From contig NZ_VCGX01000001.1 of the NCBI RefSeq assembly GCF_007671655.1, forward strand, positions 715,917-779,916: a DNA stretch of 64,000 nucleotides, in the 5' to 3' direction. How positions within the stretch are numbered: position 1 is the stretch's first letter; each line of letters starts with the position of its first letter. Under the pieces are notes generated by a model. It was not told the DNA's origin. It worked only from the letters and a program-made list of their open reading frames with translations, and did not search any database. This stretch comes from Marinobacter piscis (GTDB lineage Bacteria > Pseudomonadota > Gammaproteobacteria > Pseudomonadales > Oleiphilaceae). Positions 10,242-19,236 of this stretch are shown here, one piece after another. Both the position numbers and the translations under genes were made by a program.

Positions 10242-12050
10242 ATGTCCGTGCGTGCATATTCTGACAACGATTACCCATCTGGCCACAAACCCAACTGGAA
10301 AGTCATTGCCGGGCTCTGGCCTTATCTTGCAGAGTACCGCGGGCGGGTACTGCTGTCTCTGGCTTTTCTGGTGGTGGCAAAGCTGGCAACCGTGGCAACG
10401 CCTGTGGCCCTGAAGTACATTGTGGATTATCTGGACCAGGGCCGCGAGGGTGAGCTGTTGCTGTGGATTCCGGTGGCGCTGGTGATTGCCTACGGGGGGC
10501 TGAGGTTCGGCAGTACCCTGTTCAGTGAATTGCGCGATGCGGTGTTTGCCCGGGTGGCTGAGCGTGCCATGCGGCGGGTCTCGCTGCGGGTGTTCCGCCA
10601 TCTGCATAACCGTGAGCTGGCCTTCCACCTGGACCGGAAAACCGGCGGGCTGGCCAGGGACATCGAGCGTGGCACTACCGGTATCAGCTTCCTGTTGCGC
10701 TTTACCCTGTTCAATATTATTCCGACCTTGCTGGAAATCCTGATGGTAGCAGGCATTCTGCTGGTCGCGTTCAACGCCAGCTATGTCTTTGCCATTGTTC
10801 TCGCTGTCGTGGTGTATGTCGTATTTTCCATTGTTGTTACCGAATGGCGCACCCGGTTTGTACGTGAGGCCAACGCCCAGGATAACCAGGCCAATTCCCG
10901 GGCAATAGACAGCCTGCTGAACTATGAAACCGTAAAATATTTTAATAATGAAGCCTTTGAAGCCGAGGTCTACGATGAGAACCTTGCCGACTGGGAACAC
11001 GCCCGCCTGAAGAACCGCCTCTCCCTGGCCGCGCTCAATTCCGGGCAGGCACTGATCATCGGTGTAGCGATGATTGTCATCATGGTGATGGCGGTGCGGG
11101 AGGTCGCCAGTGGCGCCATCACCCTGGGTGATTTCACCATGGTGAATGCCTATCTGCTTCAGTTATTTATCCCTTTGAATGCGCTGGGTTTTGTTTACCG
11201 GGAAATCCGCCAGTCCCTGGTGAATGTGGAACGGCTGTTCGGGCTGTTGCAGGAAAAGCCCGCTATTGAAGACGCAGCTAACGCGCCGGCACTGGTTGTG
11301 AACAAGGGGGAGGTGAAATTCCAACAGGTACACTTTGCATACCGCGCGGATCGCCCGATCCTGAAGAACGTGGATTTCACCATACCCGCCGGACATACCC
11401 TGGCAGTGGTAGGTGCCAGTGGTGCCGGTAAATCCACCCTCGCCCGCCTGTTGTTCCGGTTCTTTGACGTGGACCAGGGCAGTATCACCATCGATGGCCA
11501 GGATATTCGTGAGGTCAGTCAGGACAGCCTGCGCGCGGCCATAGGCACAGTGCCTCAGGACACAGTACTGTTCAACGATACCGTGTACCGGAACCTCGCC
11601 TATGGTCGGCCAGAGGCCACGGAAGCGGAAGTGCACCGTGCCGCTGAACAGGCGCATCTGGATAACTTTATTCGCAGTTTGCCGGAAGGCTACAACACCC
11701 GGGTAGGTGAGCGTGGCCTGAAACTCTCCGGCGGCGAAAAACAGCGTGTGGCCATTGCCCGGGTTTTGTTAAAGAATCCGCCGTTACTGATTCTCGATGA
11801 GGCCACATCGTCGCTGGATTCTCTCTCCGAACAGGCCATTCTCGAGGCCCTTAATGAGGTCAGCCGTCAGCGCACCACCCTCGTGATCGCCCACCGCCTG
11901 TCCACCGTGCGCGCTGCCGATACGATCCTTGTAATGGATCATGGGCAGATTGTTGAACGTGGCAACCACAGTGAATTGCTGGCAAAAAATGGCTATTACG
12001 CCAGGCTCTGGTTGCAACAGCAGCACACGAACTCTGTCAGAGAAAATTGA
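10242..12050 (+). CDS. ABC exporter of the ATM1/ABCB7 type
   Basis: 602-residue half-transporter with an N-terminal transmembrane domain and a C-terminal ATPase. Motifs: Walker A GASGAGKST, signature LSGGEKQRVAIARVLLKNP, Walker B LLILDEATSSLD, H-loop IAHRLSTV. The NYETVKYFNNE segment in the membrane domain is typical of the ATM1/HMT1 subgroup, whose bacterial members export glutathione- or metal-conjugates. The ATG at 10242 is used here. AAGGA at 10237-10241 is ideally spaced (six bases) for the GTG at 10248, which may be the true start, shortening the protein by two residues. An in-frame TTG at 10206 lies inside the operator-like repeats and is rejected. It is divergent from the other exporter. 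Confidence 0.9.
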   Translation: MSVRAYSDNDYPSGHKPNWKVIAGLWPYLAEYRGRVLLSLAFLVVAKLATVATPVALKYIVDYLDQGREGELLLWIPVALVIAYGGLRFGSTLFSELRDAVFARVAERAMRRVSLRVFRHLHNRELAFHLDRKTGGLARDIERGTTGISFLLRFTLFNIIPTLLEILMVAGILLVAFNASYVFAIVLAVVVYVVFSIVVTEWRTRFVREANAQDNQANSRAIDSLLNYETVKYFNNEAFEAEVYDENLADWEHARLKNRLSLAALNSGQALIIGVAMIVIMVMAVREVASGAITLGDFTMVNAYLLQLFIPLNALGFVYREIRQSLVNVERLFGLLQEKPAIEDAANAPALVVNKGEVKFQQVHFAYRADRPILKNVDFTIPAGHTLAVVGASGAGKSTLARLLFRFFDVDQGSITIDGQDIREVSQDSLRAAIGTVPQDTVLFNDTVYRNLAYGRPEATEAEVHRAAEQAHLDNFIRSLPEGYNTRVGERGLKLSGGEKQRVAIARVLLKNPPLLILDEATSSLDSLSEQAILEALNEVSRQRTTLVIAHRLSTVRAADTILVMDHGQIVERGNHSELLAKNGYYARLWLQQQHTNSVREN

Positions 12051-12090
12051 ACCATTTCAAAGTTTTCATTATTTAACTGATAATTATCAA
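12047..12090 (+). promoter_or_regulatory. Tandem FNR/Anr-like boxes upstream of the DorA/TorA operon
   Basis: CTGAT-AATT-ATCAA (12077-12090) matches the FNR/Anr consensus TTGAT-N4-ATCAA at 9 of 10 positions. A second palindrome, TTGAA-CCAT-TTCAA (12047-12060), matches at 8 of 10. Their centres are exactly 30 bp (three turns) apart. The nearer box ends 96 bases before the cytochrome start codon, consistent with a class II FNR promoter. The outer box overlaps the stop codon of the upstream exporter. Confidence 0.68.
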
Positions 12091-12186
12091 TTATAACAAG
12101 GCCTGTAGTGGTAGGGTGCGGCATAGATAGGAAACTAAAAACCGCAGAAAACGCGGCGCAACCGGCGTAATTCAGGAGCGCACTAT

Positions 12187-13863
12187 ATGGCAAGTACACG
12201 CAAGAAAATCTCCATTGCGATAGCAGGAGTTGCTGCTCTGGGGGTTATCGGCTTCCTGGTTCTCACATCTCCCTGGACCTGGTCCTTAACCCACAGCCTT
12301 CCACCTGCTGCGAGCCCGGACAGCCCGGCGGATCTGGAAAATGGCCGGCTTGTTTTTATTGCCTCAGACTGTGCCACTTGCCATGCCACGACGGGACAGG
12401 ACAGCCACGAGCAGCTTGGCGGTGGTAAAGTCCTTGATACCGAATTTGGCAAGTTCCATATGCCCAATATTTCCCCTCACCCGGAGCAGGGTATAGGTAA
12501 CTGGACTCTGGAAGAGTTTGACCGGTCCCTGCGTCAGGGTGTGGGTCCGGACAGTATTCTGCCGGATGGCCAGAACCTGTACCCGTCGTTTCCGTACACT
12601 TCCTACCAGCGCATGGCGCCTGAAGATGTGCGGGATCTTTACGCATACATGATGACGCTGCCGGAAAGCGACAAGGTTGTGCCCGACCATGAACTCAAGT
12701 TCCCTTATACACTTCGTCGTGGCATAGGTGTCTGGCGTCTCTTCTTCCTGGATGGCAAGAGCCCTGAAGAAATCGGTACCGATGTTGCCGATTTGCCCGA
12801 AGGTGTAGACCGGGAAAGATTCGAGCGGGGTCGTTACCTGGTAGAAGGGCCTGCACACTGTGTGGAGTGTCACTCGCCACGTACGTTCATGGGCAATATT
12901 CCGAAGGCCAAGCGCTACTCAGGTGGCCCGGACCCGGAGGGCACAGGTTATATTCCCAATATCACACCCCATGAGACCGGGATCGGATACTGGTCGGCGG
13001 CGTCAATGGCCAACTATCTGCATACGGGTGTTAACCCGATCGGGCGTGAGTCCGGCGGCGATATGGCGGAAGTTATCGTGAATACGTCGCAATTGCCGCG
13101 GTCAGACCAGCAGGCCATGGCCACCTATCTTCAGCATATCACTCCGGTGGATCAGCCAGCTCCGGGTATGCCTGAGCCAAACTATACTGAAGAAGTCGTG
13201 ATGCTTGAGAGTGCGGTTGATAACCGGATACCTCTACCTACCAGTGATCCGCAACAGATCGAACAGGGTGATACAGCGTTTGTCGCCGGTACCAAGTCGC
13301 TTTATACCACCCCGGACCTGGAGCAGGCAGACACGGAAGACGGAAAACTCCTCGGAGGCGCCAAAGCCAGGGTTGTTTCCAGAGAAGGAGACACACTGAA
13401 GCTCGAGATTACCGGCTGGCAGCCGGAAAATGCGCCCTCAGTTATCTACCAGGCCAAAGGGCAGCGGGTGATTGTTGCGGCACTTGGGGATAAGGCAGTC
13501 GCGGAGAGCCAGCGTGGCGAAACTGAAATTGACACAAACACTGATCAGCAATGGCGCCCGGTGACTCTGCAGGCCTGGTCTGATGCCAACGACCTTAACC
13601 TGAATCAGGAAGAGCTCTGGAGCTACAGCAAAAATGCTTATCAGAATAGCTGTTCTTCCTGCCACTCACTGTCCGACGAAGATCATTATACGGCTAACCA
13701 GTGGGTCGGCACGCTTGCGTCCATGAAGCGCTTCACCAGCTTCAACGATGATGAATACCGTCTGATTCTTTCGTACCTGCAGAACCACTCCAAGGATCTG
13801 GGTTCTGATAGCGACATTAATCAGCCGGTCGTTGAACATGCCAGCGAGGGGGTGCCCCAGTGA
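12187..13863 (+). CDS. Triheme c-type cytochrome, chimeric TorC-like electron donor
   Basis: 558-residue membrane-anchored cytochrome with an N-terminal hydrophobic helix (about 9-28) and three CxxCH haem sites at 62-66, 225-229 and 489-493. Residues 50-320 look like the two-haem cytochrome subunit of membrane alcohol/gluconate dehydrogenases (NISPH...GIGNWT, LYPSFPYTSY, NITPHETGIGYWS). Residues 360-430 form a small SH3-like region. Residues 480-540 (CSSCHS...HYTANQWVGTL...YLQNHSKD) match the C-terminal monohaem domain of TorC/DorC, which docks with the reductase. The usual tetrahaem NapC/NirT quinol dehydrogenase part is absent. The Shine-Dalgarno is CAGGAG with eight bases of spacing. The stop overlaps the torD-like start by four bases (GTGA), so the three genes are translationally coupled. 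Likely role: passing electrons to the molybdoenzyme encoded downstream. Confidence 0.85.
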   Translation: MASTRKKISIAIAGVAALGVIGFLVLTSPWTWSLTHSLPPAASPDSPADLENGRLVFIASDCATCHATTGQDSHEQLGGGKVLDTEFGKFHMPNISPHPEQGIGNWTLEEFDRSLRQGVGPDSILPDGQNLYPSFPYTSYQRMAPEDVRDLYAYMMTLPESDKVVPDHELKFPYTLRRGIGVWRLFFLDGKSPEEIGTDVADLPEGVDRERFERGRYLVEGPAHCVECHSPRTFMGNIPKAKRYSGGPDPEGTGYIPNITPHETGIGYWSAASMANYLHTGVNPIGRESGGDMAEVIVNTSQLPRSDQQAMATYLQHITPVDQPAPGMPEPNYTEEVVMLESAVDNRIPLPTSDPQQIEQGDTAFVAGTKSLYTTPDLEQADTEDGKLLGGAKARVVSREGDTLKLEITGWQPENAPSVIYQAKGQRVIVAALGDKAVAESQRGETEIDTNTDQQWRPVTLQAWSDANDLNLNQEELWSYSKNAYQNSCSSCHSLSDEDHYTANQWVGTLASMKRFTSFNDDEYRLILSYLQNHSKDLGSDSDINQPVVEHASEGVPQ

Positions 13864-14531
13864 GCCAGGACGCTATCACTGACCCGGATGCCAGCACGCT
13901 CATCGTTGCCGCCGAATGGTTGAGCGGACTGTTCATGGCGCCTATGTCATCGCAGCAGGTAGCGCAGGCCGGCTCGGCGTCCGGCCAGAATGCCCTGCGC
14001 TGGATTGGAACCCAGTTGCAGGCCCCGGCTGCTGCGGAGGCCCTTTGTGACAAACTCACTCAGGACACCCCAGAGAACCTGGCGGTTCATCTGCAACGTC
14101 GTTACACCGCGCTGTTTGAAGGCATTTTCCGGCATCGCGCGGTTCTGCCCTATGAAAGTGCCTGGCAAGAGAACGGTGTACCCACACTTGGAGGCAAACC
14201 TGTCGCCGAGATGGAGGCGATCCTGCGTGATCTGGATGTGCATGTCAGCGCCGACTGTTGTGAACCAGCCGATCACTTAGCGATAGAGTTAGCGGCTCTG
14301 ACGGCGGCTTTGGGCGGTGGTTATACCTCTGTGACAACCGAACTGGTACGGCGCCTTCAGGGGTGGGTCCCCGGATTTGTCCAAAGCCTGGAAAACCTGG
14401 ACCCGGAAGGTTTTTATGCGGGCTCAGGCAAGCTATTACTTGCCTTGATCCGCACAGCACAGTCTGTGCTGTTTATGACGGATCCCGCTGTGGTGTCCGC
14501 TAACGAACAATGTGAAGGAGAGTTTGCATGA
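13860..14531 (+). CDS. TorD/DmsD-family molybdoenzyme chaperone
   Basis: 223-residue all-helical cytoplasmic chaperone that binds the Tat signal of its reductase and holds it for molybdenum cofactor insertion. The family hallmark ExxDHLxxEL is present as EPADHLAIEL (135-144), along with YxxLFxG as YTALFEGIF and the YES/W region in VLPYESAW. It starts at GTG, which overlaps the TGA of the cytochrome gene (GTGA), and its own TGA overlaps the ATG of the reductase gene (ATGA), so its partner is clearly the downstream enzyme. I leave the symbol empty because the partner is more DorA-like than TorA-like. Confidence 0.88.
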   Translation: MSQDAITDPDASTLIVAAEWLSGLFMAPMSSQQVAQAGSASGQNALRWIGTQLQAPAAAEALCDKLTQDTPENLAVHLQRRYTALFEGIFRHRAVLPYESAWQENGVPTLGGKPVAEMEAILRDLDVHVSADCCEPADHLAIELAALTAALGGGYTSVTTELVRRLQGWVPGFVQSLENLDPEGFYAGSGKLLLALIRTAQSVLFMTDPAVVSANEQCEGEFA

Positions 14532-17044
14532 GTAAAAAAACTCACGAGTTGCGCGGTGTTGCCCATACAGATATTGAGTCACCCACGCGCCGGCGTTTTC
14601 TGCAAGGCTCTGCTGCAACCGCTGCTCTCAGTGCCATGCCTTTCTCGCTGTCGTTGTTGAGTGGTGGGGCCATGGCTCAGAGTGGTTCAAAAGAAGTCAT
14701 CTCTGGCTGCCACTGGGGCGTGTTCACCGGCGTTGTTGAAGATGGCCGGGCGGTAAAATTCAAACCCTGGGGAGGTGATCCACAGCCTACACCTATGCTG
14801 GAGGGGGTGCGCGATTCAATTTATTCAGCGTCGCGGATTCGTTACCCGATGGTGCGTCGTGCCTGGCTCGAGCAGGGCCCGGGTGCAGATCCTGACGGCC
14901 GCGGAAACGGTGATTTTGTGCGCGTATCCTGGGACAAGGCGATCGAACTGGTTGCCAACGAACTGACACGCGTACGGGAAGAGTATGGACAGCAGGCGGT
15001 TTACGGTGGCTCCTACGGCTGGAAGAGTCCGGGCAAACTCCATAACTGTAAAACTCTGCTGCGCCGTATGCTGAACCTGACCGGTGGTTTTACCTCAAGT
15101 ATTGGTGATTATTCCACCGGAGCGGCCCAGGTTATTCTCCCCTATGTTTCCGGGTCCATTGAAGTTTACGAGCAGTGTACGACCTACCCGGTGTTGGCAG
15201 AACACACTGATCTGATGGTGTTCTGGGGCTGCGACCCCCGTAACAATTCCCAGATTTCCTGGCAGGTGGCAGATCACGGTGCTTTCAAGGGTATCGATCA
15301 GCTTAAAGAAGCGGGAGTAAAGACTCTCTGCATTGACCCGCTAAGAACCAACACCTGTGACTATCTGGATGGGGAATGGATTGCCCCGAAACCACAGACA
15401 GACGTGCCGCTGATGCTGGGTATTGCCCACACACTGCTGAGTGAAGATCTGCATGATCAGAAGTTCCTCGATCGTTACACCAGTGGCTTTGAAGAATTCA
15501 GACCCTACCTGACCGGAGAGTCAGACGGACAGCCCAAGGATGCTGACTGGGCCGCAGACATATGCGGCATAGATGCAGAAACCATCCGTGATCTGGCCCG
15601 TCGCTTTGCCAATAACCGCACTATGCTGGCTCTGGGGTACTCCATGCAGCGCCAGCATCACGGAGAGCAGTCCACCTGGATGCTGGTCACCCTGGCCTGC
15701 ATGCTCGGTCAGGTTGGTCTGCCCGGGGGCGGATACGGGTTGAGTTACCATTATTCTTCCGGCGGTGCCCCTACCCATAACAGCCCCATTGTGAAAGCTA
15801 TCGATGACGCTGCCGGTGGCGGTATGGGCGGATCGGTTGACGAAGCCGGCAGTGATATAATGATACCCGTGGCGCGTTTTGTGGAAACACTCCTGAATCC
15901 CGGTAAAACCATGCAGTTCAACGGCAGCGAAATTGAGTTGCCGGTGATAAAGCTGGCGTACTGGGCCGGAGGCAACCCATTTGCGCATCACCAGGATCGT
16001 AATGAGATGCTCAGGGCCTGGCGCGAGCTGGATACCTTCATTGTCAATGATTTCCAGTGGACAGCAACCGCCCGCCACGCTGATATTGTCTTACCGTGCA
16101 CCACCTCTTATGAGCGTAATGACATTGAACAGGTAGGGGACTATGCCCTGAGCCATATTGTTGCGATGCGGAAGATCGTTGAGCCACAGTTTGAAGCCCG
16201 GGACGATTTCGATATCTTTGCAGCCATTGCCGACAAACTGGGCAAGGGGTATGAGTTCACCCAGGGCCGCTCTGAGATGGACTGGATTCGCGGGTTTTAC
16301 GAAGGCGCGAAAATAGAAGCCCGGGCCAAGGGTATGGAAATGCCGGTGTTTGATGTGTTCTGGGAATCCAATAAACCCCTCGCGTTTCCACTGGAAGACG
16401 AACAAAAGAACTTCGTGCGCCATGAAGCGTTCCGCAAGGATCCGATTCTGAACGCGTTAGGGACAGCCACAGGCAAGTTCGAGATATACTCGCGGGCCAT
16501 TGCCGGATTCGCTTACGACGATTGCCCGCCCCACCCCACCTGGATGGAGCCGATCGAGCGCCTGGATGGGCCAACCACCAAATATCCGCTTGGAATCTCC
16601 AGTAACCATCCTGCCGGTCGTCTGCACTCGCAGTTGTGTGGAACTGCGTTCCGGGAAACCTATGCAGTGCAAAACCGTGAACCTTGTATGATTAACCCCG
16701 AGGATGCAGAACCCCGTGGAATCAAGGACGGTGATGTGGTGCGGGTATTCAACGACCGGGGACAGATTCTCGCAGGTGCCGTTGTGACAGACGATATCAT
16801 GCCGGGGGTCATTATGGTTTCAGAGGGGGGTTGGTTTGACCCGCTTGACCCGCGTGAGATTGGTAGCCTCTGCCGTTATGGCGACGTTAACAACCTCACA
16901 CCGGGAATCGCCACATCCAAGCTGGCGCAAGCCAATTGTGGCCAGACCGGTGCTGGTGATGTGGAGAAATTCACAGGTGAGTTGCCCGAGGTTTACGTGT
17001 TCTCACAACCTGAAATCATCACAAAACCCGGAACATCGGCCTGA
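14528..17044 (+). CDS. Periplasmic molybdopterin S-/N-oxide reductase (DorA/TorA family)
   Basis: 838-residue bis-MGD molybdoenzyme that reduces DMSO, TMAO or related oxides in the periplasm. A twin-arginine signal (TRRRFLQG, 20-27, then a hydrophobic stretch, cleavage probably after AMA-50) directs Tat export. There are no N-terminal FeS cysteines, as in DorA, TorA and BisC. The molybdenum-ligating serine lies in DYSTGAAQ (S196, about 146 in the mature enzyme). The active-site pair in GGSYGW (Y163, W165; about 113 and 115 mature) matches Tyr114/Trp116 of Rhodobacter DMSO reductase; the tyrosine is reported to be missing in strict TMAO reductases. This suggests DMSO or broad S-oxide use. It is the last gene of the operon, ending at a 12-bp hairpin. 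Confidence 0.9.
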   Translation: MSKKTHELRGVAHTDIESPTRRRFLQGSAATAALSAMPFSLSLLSGGAMAQSGSKEVISGCHWGVFTGVVEDGRAVKFKPWGGDPQPTPMLEGVRDSIYSASRIRYPMVRRAWLEQGPGADPDGRGNGDFVRVSWDKAIELVANELTRVREEYGQQAVYGGSYGWKSPGKLHNCKTLLRRMLNLTGGFTSSIGDYSTGAAQVILPYVSGSIEVYEQCTTYPVLAEHTDLMVFWGCDPRNNSQISWQVADHGAFKGIDQLKEAGVKTLCIDPLRTNTCDYLDGEWIAPKPQTDVPLMLGIAHTLLSEDLHDQKFLDRYTSGFEEFRPYLTGESDGQPKDADWAADICGIDAETIRDLARRFANNRTMLALGYSMQRQHHGEQSTWMLVTLACMLGQVGLPGGGYGLSYHYSSGGAPTHNSPIVKAIDDAAGGGMGGSVDEAGSDIMIPVARFVETLLNPGKTMQFNGSEIELPVIKLAYWAGGNPFAHHQDRNEMLRAWRELDTFIVNDFQWTATARHADIVLPCTTSYERNDIEQVGDYALSHIVAMRKIVEPQFEARDDFDIFAAIADKLGKGYEFTQGRSEMDWIRGFYEGAKIEARAKGMEMPVFDVFWESNKPLAFPLEDEQKNFVRHEAFRKDPILNALGTATGKFEIYSRAIAGFAYDDCPPHPTWMEPIERLDGPTTKYPLGISSNHPAGRLHSQLCGTAFRETYAVQNREPCMINPEDAEPRGIKDGDVVRVFNDRGQILAGAVVTDDIMPGVIMVSEGGWFDPLDPREIGSLCRYGDVNNLTPGIATSKLAQANCGQTGAGDVEKFTGELPEVYVFSQPEIITKPGTSA

Positions 17045-17064
17045 TCACCCCTCAGGTATCCCAG

Positions 17065-17091
17065 CTCGGGGGGCAGTTACTGCCCCCCGAG
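17065..17091. terminator. Hairpin at the convergent reductase gene / recD junction
   Basis: Perfect 12-bp stem CTCGGGGGGCAG (17065-17076) / CTGCCCCCCGAG (17080-17091) with the 3-base loop TTA. The loop is the TAA stop codon of recD on the minus strand. There is no clear T-run on either side, so termination may need other factors. Confidence 0.7.
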
Positions 17092-19236
17092 TATGGATGC
17101 CAATCCTGACGCCCTCACTACCCGTTGTTCAACGCTCTCGCTGAGCACGCTGGCATCGCCGGTCATCAGACTGAACCAGTTTCTAGCCCGGGTGATCCCG
17201 GTATATACCAGCTCTTTGGTTAATACCGGGCTGAGTCTGTCCGGCAGCACCAGGCAGGTATGGTTGAATTCAGACCCCTGGGATTTGTGTACGGTCATGG
17301 CGTACACAGTTTCCAGTTGCTGCAACCGGCTGGGCGAAATCCAGCGGATAGACTCCGTGCCGTCGCTGCTGGGGAAGGCCACACGCAGGGTTTCTCTGAC
17401 GTCGCCACTGGCAGTTTTATCCCAGGGTACGCTGAAGGTGATCCCGATATCGCCATTCATCAGGCCCAGGTTGTAGTCGTTACCTGTGACCAGAACTGGC
17501 CGGCCGGCGTACCAGCCCTGGGAACGGGGTATCAGCTTCTGTGAATACAGATGTTCTGCTATCTGATCATTCAGGCCTTCCACGCCCCAGGGCCCCCGGC
17601 GCAGGGCACAGAGAATCTGGAAGTCGTTGAACGCCTCCAGCACCCTCAGAGCCAGTGTGTCCCAGGCTTCCCGGGGGCTGTCGGAGTTCAGCCTGTGATC
17701 CCGCAGCATGTCCAGATAATGGCGGTAACCGACCGGTGGCGGCAGTTGCTCGCCTTTAACCACTCTGCCCTGCCCCTGGTTGCGGAAGGCGTTCGGGGTG
17801 CCGGTCACGGCGTGCTGGCAAATCTGTTGCAGCGTGCTGTCCAGCTCGGGTTTCCGGATGTGGCCATTGAGCCAGATAACATCGTCGAACGCTGCCTCCC
17901 GCATGTGCCGGCGCATGCGTTCGTCAAGGTTGCTGGCGTTGACGGCTTCAGCCAGTACACGAATACCACTGTCCTGCTGGAACCGGTAACTCTTGCGCAG
18001 CATGGCCACGGCCTGATCCATGGCCTGGCCATTGCTATCAATCAGTGTGTCCGGTACCTGTGTACCTGTGATCGTAGCCAGCCAGGCGGCCGTATCCGGG
18101 GTGTAGTGACCTTCATTTGCCCGCTGGCATAACTCACCCAGAACCGCGCCGGCATCCACCGAGGCCAGCTGATCTTTGTCTCCCAGAAGAATCAGCTGGG
18201 CGTGGGCCGGCAGGGCATCGAATACCGAGGCCATCAGGTCCACATCCACCATGGAGGCTTCATCGATCACCAGAATATCCACCATCAGCGGGTTGTCGCG
18301 GTTATGGCGGAATTTCCGCGAATCCGGCCGGCTGCCCAGCAGTCGATGCAGGGTGGTGACTTTGGTGGGGATGTCGTCCGGCTTGATACCACCGGGCAGG
18401 TGAGCCAGTGGTAAACGACTGACGGCACCGCCAATGGATTCGTTCAGGCGCGCAGCCGCTTTGCCGGTGGGCGCGGCCAGACGGATACGGTAGGCGCGCC
18501 CGGCCCGCTCCGGGTCTTCGCCGGCTACGGCCTGCAGGGCAGCCAACAGGTTCACCACGGTGGTGGTCTTACCGGTGCCGGGGCCGCCGGTGATGACCGA
18601 AAACCGGCTGCGGGCGGCCAGAGCGCAGGCCAGTTTCTGGTAGTCGACTGTTTCTCCGGGCCCGAACAGGGTGTTCAAAGCCAGGGACAGTGTCTGTGCC
18701 GCGGGCGAATCCGGTTCTGTTACCGGTGAGGGCAGAGCCAGGCGCCGGACAATGCCCTCGGCAATGCGCTGTTCGTAACGCCATAAACGGCGCAGGTAGA
18801 GCCGCCCTTCGGTCAGAATCAGGGGCGCCACGGGCGAGCCATCGCTGACCGCAAAGGCATCCGATAACGCCGACTGGCAATCAGCCAGGGTGATGCGTGT
18901 GAGCAGGTCAGCCGGTTTCAGGTGGCTCGGATCTGCAGACAGTGCGTCGTTTGTGGCCGGCTCTTCCGGTGGCAGGGATAAGGTGGTGTCAGCGTCGGCC
19001 AGCAGGGTTTCCAGATCAATACACACGTGGCCGCGCCCCACCTGGTGGGATGTGAGTGCCGCCAGTAACAAGACCAGAGGTGACAGTGTTTCGCCCTGTT
19101 CTTCGGATAACGCCCGGATCAGCCGGGCAAAGCCCAGGTCCAGCGGCCGAATCCATTCCGCCTGCTGCCACTGTTCCAGAAGAGCATCGGTTTTATCCAG
19201 GTGGGTTAGCAATGGGGTGTTCAGGGTCCCGTTCAT
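17077..19236 (-). CDS. recD: Exodeoxyribonuclease V alpha subunit, RecD helicase
   Basis: Fast 5'-3' SF1B helicase subunit of RecBCD, which processes double-strand breaks. 719 residues, against about 610 in E. coli, with extra length in the central and C-terminal parts. Walker A GGPGTGKTTT and the following motif VNLLAAL are clear; Walker B reads DILVIDEASMVDVDL; the C-terminal helicase motif AMTVHKSQGSEF is intact, with an ALxRxK-type ending in YTGITRAR. The ATG overlaps the TGA of recB by four bases (ATGA at 19236-19233), so it is translationally coupled and the last gene of recC-recB-recD. Its stop codon sits in the loop of a hairpin shared with the convergent reductase operon. Confidence 0.94.
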   Translation of the reverse strand: MNGTLNTPLLTHLDKTDALLEQWQQAEWIRPLDLGFARLIRALSEEQGETLSPLVLLLAALTSHQVGRGHVCIDLETLLADADTTLSLPPEEPATNDALSADPSHLKPADLLTRITLADCQSALSDAFAVSDGSPVAPLILTEGRLYLRRLWRYEQRIAEGIVRRLALPSPVTEPDSPAAQTLSLALNTLFGPGETVDYQKLACALAARSRFSVITGGPGTGKTTTVVNLLAALQAVAGEDPERAGRAYRIRLAAPTGKAAARLNESIGGAVSRLPLAHLPGGIKPDDIPTKVTTLHRLLGSRPDSRKFRHNRDNPLMVDILVIDEASMVDVDLMASVFDALPAHAQLILLGDKDQLASVDAGAVLGELCQRANEGHYTPDTAAWLATITGTQVPDTLIDSNGQAMDQAVAMLRKSYRFQQDSGIRVLAEAVNASNLDERMRRHMREAAFDDVIWLNGHIRKPELDSTLQQICQHAVTGTPNAFRNQGQGRVVKGEQLPPPVGYRHYLDMLRDHRLNSDSPREAWDTLALRVLEAFNDFQILCALRRGPWGVEGLNDQIAEHLYSQKLIPRSQGWYAGRPVLVTGNDYNLGLMNGDIGITFSVPWDKTASGDVRETLRVAFPSSDGTESIRWISPSRLQQLETVYAMTVHKSQGSEFNHTCLVLPDRLSPVLTKELVYTGITRARNWFSLMTGDASVLSESVEQRVVRASGLASILGGQ

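Noticed and set aside
10101-11000. Upstream open frame that would make the minus-strand ABC exporter 885 residues long
   Set aside because: It runs antisense through the divergent exporter, its residues lack domain character (low hydrophobicity, rich in His/Gln/Pro), and a good ribosome binding site lies at 10107-10111.
12079-12100. Possible Fur box in GATAATTATCAATTATAAC upstream of the cytochrome gene
   Set aside because: Only about 10 of 19 positions match Fur, while the same bases match FNR at 9 of 10, which also suits the anaerobic operon.
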